64,000 nt of DNA from assembly GCA_947497585.1 (NCBI GenBank), contig CANMHG010000006.1, forward strand, positions 124,001 to 188,000, written 5' to 3'. The notes below the pieces were generated by a model, which was given only the letters and a program-made list of their open reading frames with translations, ran no database searches and was not told the DNA's origin. The position numbers and the translations under genes were made by a program. The DNA is from an uncultured Bacillaceae bacterium. GTDB lineage: Bacteria; Bacillota; Bacilli; Bacillales; Bacillaceae_L. This document shows positions 35,312-43,521 of this stretch, piece by piece; position 1 is the first letter of the stretch, and every line of letters begins with the position of its first letter.

Positions 35312-36208
35312 TTAGGTTAGATCATAGTGATAGCAGGTTACTGCTTCAACTTGTTGAAAGCCTTCTTGTAAGTAAAGGGCTTTTGCTCTTTCATTATCCG
35401 CATTTACACATAGGTACGTTCGTTTATAGGATTTTTCCTTTGCAAAACGAAGCATAGCTCTTAGCAAGGTTCTACCTAAGCCGTTTCCCTGGTATTCTGG
35501 GATGACTGCTATTGGCCCAATATTCATTATTGGTGCATCCTCAAATTCATCATCTGATCCTCTAATCACACCAACAGGCATGTTACCATGAAAAAGAATC
35601 ATTAAACCACCTTCAATATATTCGTCAGAAGCTAGCATTTTAGAAACCATCTCTGGTGTAACTGGTGTTTCACTTCCTTTAAGGGTAGCAAAGCTAGCAT
35701 TTCTAACTTCACACCAAATGACTTCATCTTTACCTTCTTCAAATGGTCTTAATTCGTACCCTTCTTGAAGCCCTATTTCAGGGACTTCTAAATCCTCTCG
35801 TACTAAAAGATATGAATATCTCTCAACTGAAAAGTTCAATCCTTTGATATACTCTTCTAACTTTTCATTAACCATTGGTACAAAGGTAAATACACTATCA
35901 AGATTATCTGTATGTTTTAAAATAGCCGACATTAACCCTTGGTAGATTTCTAGATCATTGATTTCTGAATGAAAAATCCTAAACCTTGCCTTTCTTCCCC
36001 GCTTGTTATATTCATCCATAATTAATGACGCTGTAGCAACTATTTTATTTTCGATATTCACAACAATATAAGTCGGGTTTTCTTCGTCAGGCTTGAAATC
36101 TCTTAAATCATCATCATATAAAAATGACTCGTCTACTTCATGCTTGTGTTTCTTACAATATGCAACAAAGTCGGCTATTCTTTCAGAACCTAAAGCTTCT
36201 ATTATCAT
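35312..36208 (-). CDS. GNAT N-acetyltransferase with two GNAT-like halves
   Basis: 298 residues, twice the size of a simple GNAT. The C-terminal half (about 150-298) has a full acetyl-CoA site with IAVIPEYQGNGLGRTLLRAMLRFA and the final NERAKALYLQEGF strand. The N-terminal half (1-140) has a GNAT-like fold pattern (YIVVNIENKIVATASLI) without the Q/RxxGxG loop, so it is probably a non-catalytic repeat. The substrate is unknown. It lies 27 bp after the threonine aldolase-like gene in the direction of transcription, so the two may be one mRNA. Confidence 0.85.
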   Translation of the reverse strand: MIIEALGSERIADFVAYCKKHKHEVDESFLYDDDLRDFKPDEENPTYIVVNIENKIVATASLIMDEYNKRGRKARFRIFHSEINDLEIYQGLMSAILKHTDNLDSVFTFVPMVNEKLEEYIKGLNFSVERYSYLLVREDLEVPEIGLQEGYELRPFEEGKDEVIWCEVRNASFATLKGSETPVTPEMVSKMLASDEYIEGGLMILFHGNMPVGVIRGSDDEFEDAPIMNIGPIAVIPEYQGNGLGRTLLRAMLRFAKEKSYKRTYLCVNADNERAKALYLQEGFQQVEAVTCYHYDLT

Positions 36209-36235
36209 GCTATTTCCTCCCAGGGGAAATTCTTG

Positions 36236-37324
36236 TTAAATTTCGTTTAACCTTTTGGCTAACTCTCGGAATGCTACTTCTAACTCTTGCTTCGGAACAT
36301 TAGCATACTGATCACCAATACTTACCTCAAAGTAGCTTGATTGGTCATCTACGACCCTTAAATGACCACTTAACCCAATTCCAATTTGCTCATACAAATC
36401 TAGCAAAATAGGTTCTATTGTTTCTTTTGAGTGGCTAAAATGCACATGAAACATATTTGAAACTGGTACCTCAGGTAGGGTTGTTATCCCTGGACAAGCA
36501 TTATAGAGCCTAGCTAGTTCTTTAGCGTCTTCATGATATTGACCCATTTTATGGATTCGTTTATCAAAGTAATAATCTGCAGTAACAATATAAGGATAAA
36601 GACTAATTAAGTCTCCACCATGACGTCTTTTCCACACCTTTGCCTCTTCAGTAAACCCTTTTTCGCCGGCTAAAATAGCTCCTGCTAGTCCACCAATTCC
36701 CTTATAAAAGGATACATAAACACTATCAAAAAGTTCACAAACTTGGGCAGCTGTTTTGTTGTAGTATGGTAGAATTTCAAAAAGTCTTGCTCCATCTAGC
36801 TGTAGCTTAATTCCTTTTTCGCGACAGTATTGAGAAATAGAAACAAGAGTTTCATAGTCAGGTAATTGACCGCCAATCTCTCTCTGCGGTAATTCCAACA
36901 ATAAACAAGCTATATTATCGTTCATATTTAAAACATCATCTAATTCTATAACTCTAGTCTTGTCGGCTAGAAGGATTGGCTCAATATTATGTAGCTTTTT
37001 TAGACCATCTTCTTCATGTATCTCTAAATGAGATAAGGGATGATACGCAACCTTGTTAATCCCTTTTTGGTCACACCAAATCCGCAAAGCAATCTGTTGG
37101 GCCATCGTACCGCTTGGAAAAAAGACCGCAGCTTCTTTCCCTAAATAAGCAGCCATTTTGTTTTCAAAGGCTTCTATAAAGTTACCTGTTCCGTACAAAT
37201 CACTTTCTTCCTGACTACTCACAGCCTCAAATGCCTCTTTCAATACATCAACATTCCTTGTACCATGACCACCTAATTGATATTTTGTTGTTTTAAATGC
37301 TCCTAGTAAAGAATTACTGCTCAT
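36236..37324 (-). CDS. Threonine aldolase-like PLP enzyme
   Basis: A 362-residue fold-type I PLP enzyme of the beta-eliminating lyase family that contains low-specificity threonine aldolase. The PLP-binding Lys is Lys208 in VSFYKGIGGLAGAIL, preceded by LQLDGARLFEILP with the ring-binding Asp. Residues 65-75 (AAVFFPSGTMAQQIALR) form the phosphate-binding loop. The likely reaction is retro-aldol cleavage of threonine or a related hydroxyamino acid to glycine and an aldehyde, but family members vary. Confidence 0.85.
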   Translation of the reverse strand: MSSNSLLGAFKTTKYQLGGHGTRNVDVLKEAFEAVSSQEESDLYGTGNFIEAFENKMAAYLGKEAAVFFPSGTMAQQIALRIWCDQKGINKVAYHPLSHLEIHEEDGLKKLHNIEPILLADKTRVIELDDVLNMNDNIACLLLELPQREIGGQLPDYETLVSISQYCREKGIKLQLDGARLFEILPYYNKTAAQVCELFDSVYVSFYKGIGGLAGAILAGEKGFTEEAKVWKRRHGGDLISLYPYIVTADYYFDKRIHKMGQYHEDAKELARLYNACPGITTLPEVPVSNMFHVHFSHSKETIEPILLDLYEQIGIGLSGHLRVVDDQSSYFEVSIGDQYANVPKQELEVAFRELAKRLNEI

Positions 37325-37360
37325 CGTACTATTTCCCCTTTCTCGGTTTAATTCCCTTTA

Positions 37361-37987
37361 TCACTTTAACGCGCCGGGGGTCAGGCCCCGATAGACTAAA
37401 AATCTTTCATTTTCGTTTTGTTGATAGTATCCTTCAACTGGAATTTCGTTTTTTAGCTCAAACGAGGTTTGGTTTTCTAAGTAGTAAATATAATCTTCAG
37501 ATGGATAATATAAGACTATCTCGACCTCACGAGGCGATTTTTCCATCGATACTAAAATATTAGAGATTACCTTCATAAATACCTTTATTGAAAACGGGTT
37601 AAAAAAATAAAATCGGTTGTCAGTAGGTTCTATCTCGTATTCCTCAGCATAACTGTGGATTAGCGAAATTGCTTTTGCACTAAGAGTTTTGTGACGTTTT
37701 GAATAATTCTTCAAATTAACTATAGCTTCCTCATAAAAAGTTGAGTTCATTTCTACGCCCTTTAACATAGCACCACTTGTGTGCTGAAGGAAAAATAGTA
37801 GCCTTCCTTTTCCACAACCAAAATCTACAATTCGGTCACTTTTGTTTACTTCATATTTTTCAATTAACTGCTCTAAGGCTTCATAAGGTGTTGGCTCATA
37901 CGGATGATAATGTATAGACTGATTGGACTTTTTTTGATTATCTCTTGTGCGTATATTTAACAATTTTTCATAATAATGTTCTTTCAT
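37361..37987 (-). CDS. Class I SAM methyltransferase ending in repeat-derived codons
   Basis: A 208-residue SAM-dependent methyltransferase with motif I IVDFGCGKGRLL (53-64) and GVEMNSTFYEEA as the acidic loop. The NPFS motif (YFFNPFSIKVF), with an NPPF-like layout, suggests methylation of a base or protein amide, but the target is unknown. The final nine residues, RGLTPGALK, and the stop are encoded by a half copy of the 52-bp repeat (37361-37390), so the C-terminus was extended or replaced by the repeat. The catalytic fold itself appears complete. Confidence 0.83.
   Translation of the reverse strand: MKEHYYEKLLNIRTRDNQKKSNQSIHYHPYEPTPYEALEQLIEKYEVNKSDRIVDFGCGKGRLLFFLQHTSGAMLKGVEMNSTFYEEAIVNLKNYSKRHKTLSAKAISLIHSYAEEYEIEPTDNRFYFFNPFSIKVFMKVISNILVSMEKSPREVEIVLYYPSEDYIYYLENQTSFELKNEIPVEGYYQQNENERFLVYRGLTPGALK
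37363..37390. repeat. Half copy of the 52-bp repeat inside a gene
   Basis: Only the right arm is present (CTTTAACGCGCCGGGGGTCAGGCCCCG, shown in part: CGCGCCGGGGGTCAGG). It forms the 3' end of the methyltransferase gene and holds a smaller CCCC/GGGG pairing of its own. Confidence 0.9.
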
Positions 37988-38104
37988 CTTATTACTCCTA
38001 CTTTAAGGTTAGGTTACTTACAATAATAGCCTATTTTATGAAAATATAAAAAAGGAGGCGGTACCTATTACTAGGACCACCTCCGTCTAATTCGTATAAG
38101 CTAA

Positions 38105-39610
38105 TTAATTTTCAACGAGTTTTGCTACAACCTTATTTCCCTCTGGTTTTTGTTCTATCGTATCCTCTGCCTGGGTAGCTCGTTTTATAAAAAATGCTAA
38201 TATCAGTGCCACAACAGCAATAATTGACGATACTAAGAAAGAGTAATTGATACCATTCAACATAGCCTGCATTGCAATTTGTTGCTGCAATTCAGTTGTT
38301 GCTGCCCCAGTAGCTTCTGCAGTTAATTTTAAAGTCTGTGATTCAGTTCGAGTAGACATAACAGTAACTAATAAAGCCGTACCAATCGCACCTGAAACTT
38401 GATTAAGTGTGTTATTCATAGCTGTTCCATGCGGGTAAAATCGTGTTGGCAACTGATTTAGTCCATTGGTTGAAACAGGCATAAATACCATTGACATACC
38501 AAGCATTCGTAATGCATGAAGCATCATTAAATACGTATATGGTGTTTCAAAGGTTAATCGGCTGAAATAAAAGGTTGTTACAGTCATAATGGTCAATCCG
38601 GTTATCGCTAAAATCTTTCCACCAAATTTATCAAATAATCTTCCAGTGATCGGAGACATTACTGCCATTAATAAAGCTCCTGGCAGCATTAGCAATCCCG
38701 CATCCAAAGGTGATATTCCTCTTAATGTTTGAACATAAATCGGGATTAAAAGCATTCCCGAAAACATGGCCATATTTACAACCATCGAAATGGCTGAAGA
38801 TAACGCAAACATTGGGTACTTATATATTCCGAAGTTAAGCATAGGTTTCTCAAGTTTGAATTGTCGTAAAATAAACCATACTAATGAGGTTGCCCCAATA
38901 ACGATTGTTGCATATACTTGTGGACTGTCCCACCCCTTACTACCAGCGGAACTAAAACCATACAACAGACCTCCAAATCCTACACTTGATAAAAGAAGTG
39001 AAAACATATCTAAACGTAAATGCACTTTCTCTTTTTTATCTTTTAGTAAAAATAAACCTAATAAAAATACAGAGACAGCAATTGGTGTGACAAAATGGAA
39101 TAGCATTCTCCAGTGATAATGCTCCACAATCCAGCCTGACAATGTAGGACCAATAGCAGGTGCAGCCATCATAATTAAACCAAAAACTCCCATTGCCGTT
39201 CCTCTTTTTTCAATTGGAAAACTCACTAACATTACATTCATTAATAACGGCATCATGATTGCAGTCCCTGATGCTTGCACCATGCGTCCTGTTAGAAGTA
39301 ATGGAAATATATGTGCACTTCCTGCGATAATTGTCCCAGCTGCAAATAGTCCCATTGCCACTAAAAACAAGCGTCTTACTGAATATTTTTGAATTAAATA
39401 CGCAGTTGTTGGAATCATAATTCCATTCACTAGCATGAAGCCTGTTGTAAGCCATTGGACAGTGGAGGCATCAACCTTTAAATCTGCCATTATAGACGGT
39501 AATGCTATGTTTAATAAAGTATTATTTAAAAATGCTATAAAAGCGCCGACCATTAATACAGCTAAAATGCCATATGGAGGGCGACCTGTTTGATTTAGGG
39601 CTTTATCCAT
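38105..39610 (-). CDS. DHA2-family drug efflux MFS transporter
   Basis: A 501-residue, 14-helix transporter of the DHA2 (EmrB/QacA) family. The proton-linked antiporter motifs are visible: NTLLNIALPSIMADL at helix 1, WLTTGFMLVNGIMIP in helix 2 and MMAAPAIGPTLSGWIVEHYHWRMLF at helix 5. It is divergent from a TetR regulator, and matched inverted repeats lie on both sides of the gap. Probably exports cationic or lipophilic drugs; specificity unknown. Confidence 0.92.
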   Translation of the reverse strand: MDKALNQTGRPPYGILAVLMVGAFIAFLNNTLLNIALPSIMADLKVDASTVQWLTTGFMLVNGIMIPTTAYLIQKYSVRRLFLVAMGLFAAGTIIAGSAHIFPLLLTGRMVQASGTAIMMPLLMNVMLVSFPIEKRGTAMGVFGLIMMAAPAIGPTLSGWIVEHYHWRMLFHFVTPIAVSVFLLGLFLLKDKKEKVHLRLDMFSLLLSSVGFGGLLYGFSSAGSKGWDSPQVYATIVIGATSLVWFILRQFKLEKPMLNFGIYKYPMFALSSAISMVVNMAMFSGMLLIPIYVQTLRGISPLDAGLLMLPGALLMAVMSPITGRLFDKFGGKILAITGLTIMTVTTFYFSRLTFETPYTYLMMLHALRMLGMSMVFMPVSTNGLNQLPTRFYPHGTAMNNTLNQVSGAIGTALLVTVMSTRTESQTLKLTAEATGAATTELQQQIAMQAMLNGINYSFLVSSIIAVVALILAFFIKRATQAEDTIEQKPEGNKVVAKLVEN

Positions 39611-39623
39611 ATCGTTCCTCCTG

Positions 39624-39773
39624 TAGACTATCAGTCCAATAAATTATACTATTGTTTCACACTCCATATATTATACCATCAGTACAATTTTTGCAATTGG
39701 TAAAATCCCCTTTACTAAAAGGTTTGTATTAAATAGTTAATTGATGTACTATAATTTTTAGACAGGTAGTCTA
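39624..39773. promoter_or_regulatory. Divergent control region with two probable TetR sites
   Basis: TAGACtatcaGTCCA (39624-39638) lies 14 bp before the pump start and TAGACaggtaGTCTA (39759-39773) lies 21 bp before the regulator start. Both share TAGAC-N5-GTC-C/T-A, so one repressor could silence both promoters. Confidence 0.7.
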
Positions 39774-39793
39774 GTTAAAGTAAGGGTGAGGAT

Positions 39794-40669
39794 ATGAACG
39801 ATAAAAAGAAGCACGTTATAAAAATGGCACATCGACTTTTTATTGAAAAAGGCTTTCAAGCCACTTCAATTCAGGACATATTAGACTATAGTGGAATAGC
39901 GAAAGGTACATTTTATAATTACTTTTCATCCAAAAATGAATTATTAATGGAGCTTCTAAAAACCATCTATCGAAAAATGGAGCAAGACCGAAATGAGTTG
40001 TTACTAGGTCAAGATCCCGCAAACCTAGAAATCTTTATTAAACAAATTGAATTACAAATGGAAACCAACCGAACTAAAAAACTTGTTGCTCTATTTGAAG
40101 AAGTTAATTTTTCAGATGATAAAGACTTAAAAAACTTTATTATCAAAGGTCAATTAAGAATAATCCGTTGGTTTTATCGACGATTTATAGATATCTTTGG
40201 AGAAAATAAAAAACCTTACTTATTAGACTGTGCAATTATGCTTAATGGGATCTTATATCAAAATATGAGATATTCATCTATGGCTTATGATTCAAATAGT
40301 AATATTCACAAAGTTGTTCAATATAGCGTTAACAGGATTGTGAAGATTATTGAAGAAGTGTCACAAGCAGGAGAACAACTAATTGACCCAGAAGTGTTAA
40401 CTAGGTGGTTTCCTGATGAACAGCTAGAACACCCGTACCAACATAGGCTATATAATACTGTTCTTAAACTAAAAGCCTCAATAACAAAACAGCAAACTCA
40501 AGCCAAGTATCATGAGTTATTGGATTTCATTCAAAGTGAGTTAACCAATTCAAAGCAACCTCGAACCTTCCTAATCGAAAGTGCCTTTGAAACAATCAAA
40601 AATAGTGAGATTCCCTTTAACGAAAATGCTCTCAAACAATTACAACAATTAATCAAAGAATACAACTAA
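39794..40669 (+). CDS. TetR/AcrR-family regulator of the DHA2 pump
   Basis: A 291-residue regulator. The N-terminal HTH (about 10-52; AHRLFIEKGFQATSIQDILDYSGIAKGTFYNYFSSKNELL) is typical TetR, but the effector region is about 90 residues longer than usual, with an added helical C-terminus from about 200. It is divergent from the DHA2 pump, a common repressor-pump arrangement. AAGGGTGAGG precedes the ATG. The ligand is unknown and could be bound partly by the extra C-terminal domain. Confidence 0.88.
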   Translation: MNDKKKHVIKMAHRLFIEKGFQATSIQDILDYSGIAKGTFYNYFSSKNELLMELLKTIYRKMEQDRNELLLGQDPANLEIFIKQIELQMETNRTKKLVALFEEVNFSDDKDLKNFIIKGQLRIIRWFYRRFIDIFGENKKPYLLDCAIMLNGILYQNMRYSSMAYDSNSNIHKVVQYSVNRIVKIIEEVSQAGEQLIDPEVLTRWFPDEQLEHPYQHRLYNTVLKLKASITKQQTQAKYHELLDFIQSELTNSKQPRTFLIESAFETIKNSEIPFNENALKQLQQLIKEYN

Positions 40670-40673
40670 ACAT

Positions 40674-40725
40674 GGGGCCTGACCCCCGGCGCTTTAAAGC
40701 TTTAATGCGCCGGGGGTCAGGCCCC
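40674..40725. repeat. 52-bp palindromic repeat, copy 8
   Basis: Full-length copy between the convergent TetR and HD phosphohydrolase genes, followed by TTTTG on the plus strand. Confidence 0.95.
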
Positions 40726-40737
40726 TTTTGTCATATT

Positions 40738-41712
40738 TTAATAGCAATAGTAGTACGTTTTTTTCATAGCGCGAATCGCCTCTAGCGTTTCTAGTGAATC
40801 AGAGCATATCTCGGTTAGTGGGGTTCCACTTACTAATGGCGTTTTATCATAAACCTTTTTGACTTCAACTATTTCTGCCCCAACAGTTTCCTCCTCCTGA
40901 ATAAACACCTTTTCCGGATACCATAAGATAATAGATAAAATTTTATTTACAGCTTCTATGTTTGCATTTTGTAGTAAATGTAGAAGCTCATTATTCGTTA
41001 GAGATTGAATAGATTGAAAATCTACCTCTTTTTCACTTGCAAATATAGAAATGGCTTTTGCTAACAATGCATCTAATGCTAATGATATCGGACTTAAGAA
41101 GGTCTTATGATCTTCATAAATAGCTCCCATAATGTGTTTGCTCGTTTCTAAGTTTGCCTCAACATAACTATGGTTAAATGAAAGGTTCTTAAAGATCGTT
41201 GCAGGGTGTTCCTTAATTTTCCCTAACATATAAGCATCTCTTAAAAAACTATCCAAATGATCTGCACTTAAATACGGTGTTTTATGTGATAAGGGAGAAT
41301 CGTTATCTAAAATCTCAATGATTCTATTTGGATCATAACCATATTTGTTCAAGATCTTAGATATTTCTTCACCTCTAATATTTTCTTCTGTAATCGTATG
41401 ATGATTGAACCCAAGTGTTCTTTCAACCGCATGTGAAAATGGAAGATGACCAATATCATGAAGAAGTGCTGCAATTCGCAGTTCTTCATCCTTCGGAAAG
41501 AAGGTTGAGATAATTGTCCACACTCCAATTGTATGTTCAAATCTTGTATGTTTTGCTGAGGTTATTAGTGACCCGGTTCCATAATGAGATAGAAACTTTA
41601 ACCTTCGAAAAGCTTTACTCTCAAGCAGTTCTACCTCACAAGGAAATGGTCTGATACTAGTTTGATAGAAAGGCTCGATAAATTCTTTCGATTCTTTAAA
41701 GACATATACCAT
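40738..41712 (-). CDS. HD-domain phosphohydrolase
   Basis: A 324-residue metal-dependent phosphohydrolase of the HD family, related to dGTPase/YwfO-like proteins. Metal ligands are His60 (TRFEHTIGVW), His85-Asp86 (LLHDIGHLPFSHAVE) and a later Asp (SADHLDSFLRD), the order expected in dNTPase-like HD proteins. I chose the ATG at 41712 (AAAGGAG before it); a longer frame reaches 41847 but runs through a terminator hairpin. Likely hydrolyses nucleotides, with specificity unknown. The leader has an attenuator-like hairpin. Confidence 0.87.
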   Translation of the reverse strand: MVYVFKESKEFIEPFYQTSIRPFPCEVELLESKAFRRLKFLSHYGTGSLITSAKHTRFEHTIGVWTIISTFFPKDEELRIAALLHDIGHLPFSHAVERTLGFNHHTITEENIRGEEISKILNKYGYDPNRIIEILDNDSPLSHKTPYLSADHLDSFLRDAYMLGKIKEHPATIFKNLSFNHSYVEANLETSKHIMGAIYEDHKTFLSPISLALDALLAKAISIFASEKEVDFQSIQSLTNNELLHLLQNANIEAVNKILSIILWYPEKVFIQEEETVGAEIVEVKKVYDKTPLVSGTPLTEICSDSLETLEAIRAMKKTYYYCY

Positions 41713-41730
41713 AAAAAAACACTCCTTTAG

Positions 41731-41809
41731 AAAAATAAAAAGCCAGCTCCATATCTGTAAAAGATACGAAACCGGCCCATTTAATTGAAATGAGGGTGGT
41801 AGCAACCAC
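41731..41809 (-). promoter_or_regulatory. Attenuator-like leader of the HD gene
   Basis: In minus-strand RNA, 41762-41776 pairs with 41742-41756 over 15 bp, using five G-U pairs, followed by UUUUUAUUUUU: an intrinsic terminator only 19 bp before the HD start codon. Further upstream GTGGTTGCTACCAC forms a smaller stem (41796-41809). The plus-strand version would have A-C mismatches, so the minus strand is the functional one. Confidence 0.7.
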
Positions 41810-41903
41810 GGTTTAACAGTTCGTGAATCAAAACCATATTTATACATTTAAATTATACAAACTTTTCCAACCGAGTCAAGCGTTTTTTACAGGAGCCTTT
41901 TCC

Positions 41904-41930
41904 GGGGGCCTGACCCCCGGCGCGTTAAAG
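41904..41930. repeat. Half copy of the 52-bp repeat
   Basis: Only the left arm, GGGGGCCTGACCCCCGGCGC followed by GTTAAAG, is present in the divergent gap before the lipase-like gene. It ends where the palindrome centre would begin. Confidence 0.9.
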
Positions 41931-42030
41931 TGATAAAGCAACCTACTTTTACAATTGCCCGCATATTATTTTGCATTTTTCTGAATTTTATCTTTTAATA
42001 AGAGTAAAGAACCTAGAGAGGAAGACAATT

Positions 42031-42948
42031 ATGCAAAAGACAATCTTTAACTTTTCAGCTAAGGATGGTAAGAGTATATTTGCAAAGAAGTGGTTTTCAG
42101 ATGATGAACCTAAAGCGATTGTGCAGATTGCCCATGGCATGGCAGAGCATATTGACCGCTATCATGAGTTTGCCTCATTTTTAGTGAGCCACGGTATATA
42201 TGTGTATGGAAATGATCACAGAGGACATGGACATACCGAAACTCGCGATTCAGACCGAGGGTATTTTGCAGATGAGAACGGGTATGAAACGATTGTAGAA
42301 GATATGAAAACGTTGACTGACCTTATTAGACAGGATTATCCTACTACTCCCATCTTTCTTTTGGGACATAGCATGGGTTCATTTCTTTCTAGACGATATA
42401 TTCAACTGTATGGTGACCTAGTAGCAGGAGTTATTTTTTCAGCAACAGGTGGACATCCTGGCTTCCTCGGAAAGGTAGGTCATCTTCTTGCCGTACGGGA
42501 AGCTCGAAAGCTCGGTCGACGAACTCCTAGTAGTAAAATGAATGCTTTAACTTTTGGCAGTTATAATAAAGCATTCAAGCCTAATCGCACGGAGTTTGAT
42601 TGGTTAAGTCGTGATGAGAAAGAAGTGGATAAGTATATTAGTGACCCTCTAGCAGGTGGCGTTTTCTCAGCAGGTTTTTTTGAGGACTTTCTCAAGGCCC
42701 TAAACTCATTATATGATGAGGACGATAATATTCCAAAGCAACTTCCTGTCTGCTTTTTATCAGGAGACAAAGATCCAGTAGGAAAAAACACAAAGGGTGT
42801 ATTACAAAGCTACAATCAATTAAAAACTGTTGGACTAAAAGATGTTAACTATAAATTTTATCCTGAAGCTAGACATGAAATTCTAAATGAAACCAATAAA
42901 CAAGAGGTATACGATGATATTCTTAACTGGATAAATAACCACCTTTAA
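42031..42948 (+). CDS. Monoacylglycerol lipase-like alpha/beta hydrolase
   Basis: A soluble 305-residue serine hydrolase of the monoglyceride lipase/lysophospholipase type. Motifs: oxyanion HGMAEHIDRYHEFA, HGHT (DHRGHGHTETRD), nucleophile elbow GHSMGS with catalytic Ser, Asp in SGDKDPVG and His in EARHEILNE. I chose the ATG at 42031 with GAGAGGAAG upstream; an ATG at 41971 in the same frame has no good site. It probably cleaves lipid esters in the cytoplasm. Monocistronic. Confidence 0.88.
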   Translation: MQKTIFNFSAKDGKSIFAKKWFSDDEPKAIVQIAHGMAEHIDRYHEFASFLVSHGIYVYGNDHRGHGHTETRDSDRGYFADENGYETIVEDMKTLTDLIRQDYPTTPIFLLGHSMGSFLSRRYIQLYGDLVAGVIFSATGGHPGFLGKVGHLLAVREARKLGRRTPSSKMNALTFGSYNKAFKPNRTEFDWLSRDEKEVDKYISDPLAGGVFSAGFFEDFLKALNSLYDEDDNIPKQLPVCFLSGDKDPVGKNTKGVLQSYNQLKTVGLKDVNYKFYPEARHEILNETNKQEVYDDILNWINNHL

Positions 42949-42955
42949 ATCATTT

Positions 42956-43002
42956 CTGACCCACACTACGTTAGCTCTTTAACGTAGTGGGGGTCAGGCC
43001 CC
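42956..43002. repeat. Divergent copy of the hairpin repeat
   Basis: CTGACCCACACTACGTTA on the left pairs with TAACGTAGTGGGGGTCAG on the right. The inner ten positions are wholly different from other copies yet paired. It lies between the convergent hydrolase and PTS IIA genes. Confidence 0.85.
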
Positions 43003-43009
43003 CGATTAC

Positions 43010-43510
43010 TTATTTCAGAGTTACAGTCAACACTTCCGTTTCTCCTGCTCTCCCTGTGTCTGTAGTGTTCTTTTCCAAGTTACCTACGACTTCGTCCGTA
43101 TTGGTTATGATCATTGGTGTGATGGTACTTGCTGCTTTTTCTTTGATAATGTTCAGGTCAAATGCGATAAGCTTGTCTCCTCGCACTACTTTGTCACCAG
43201 CCTGAACAAAGCTTTCAAAGCCTTCTCCTTTTAAATTCACGGTCTCTAAGCCGATATGGATAAGGATCTCTAAACCCGATTTTGTTTTGATACCGACAGC
43301 ATGTTTTGTAGGAAACACTTGAACAATTTCACCATCAACCGGTGAAACAACCTGACCGTCTGCTGGATCTATAGCAATTCCTTCACCCATCATTTTTTGT
43401 GAGAAAACAGGATCTGGTACTTCTGTTATATCTAGAACTCGCCCGTTTATCGGTGATGTAATATGTTCAATAATTGGCTCACTGCTTTTTCCGAAAAGCT
43501 TCTTTAACAT
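43010..43510 (-). CDS. PTS glucose-type EIIA component
   Basis: A 166-residue cytoplasmic EIIA of the glucose family. The active-site region LIHIGLETV carries the phosphorylated His85, and the supporting His70 lies in PTKHAVGIK; these match the His pair of glucose IIA. It takes phosphate from HPr and should pass it to the TreP IIB domain, which lacks a fused IIA. It is the last gene of treP-treA-IIA, 11 bp after treA, and has AAGGAGTG before its ATG. Confidence 0.92.
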   Translation of the reverse strand: MLKKLFGKSSEPIIEHITSPINGRVLDITEVPDPVFSQKMMGEGIAIDPADGQVVSPVDGEIVQVFPTKHAVGIKTKSGLEILIHIGLETVNLKGEGFESFVQAGDKVVRGDKLIAFDLNIIKEKAASTITPMIITNTDEVVGNLEKNTTDTGRAGETEVLTVTLK

Positions 43511-43521
43511 ATGATCACTCC

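Noticed and set aside
37297..37563. Plus-strand open frame through the half repeat
   Set aside because: It is antisense to the methyltransferase gene, which has a recognisable SAM motif and ribosome site.
41780..41830. T-box-like GGGTGGTAGCAACCACGG on the plus strand
   Set aside because: No stem I or specifier region is possible upstream (the HD gene occupies it), no terminator follows, and no aminoacyl-tRNA or amino-acid gene is downstream. The hairpin next to it works only on the minus strand.
41713..41847. Longer start of the HD protein at 41847
   Set aside because: It would translate through the terminator hairpin, adds a hydrophobic stretch unlike relatives and lacks a ribosome site, whereas AAAGGAG precedes the ATG at 41712.
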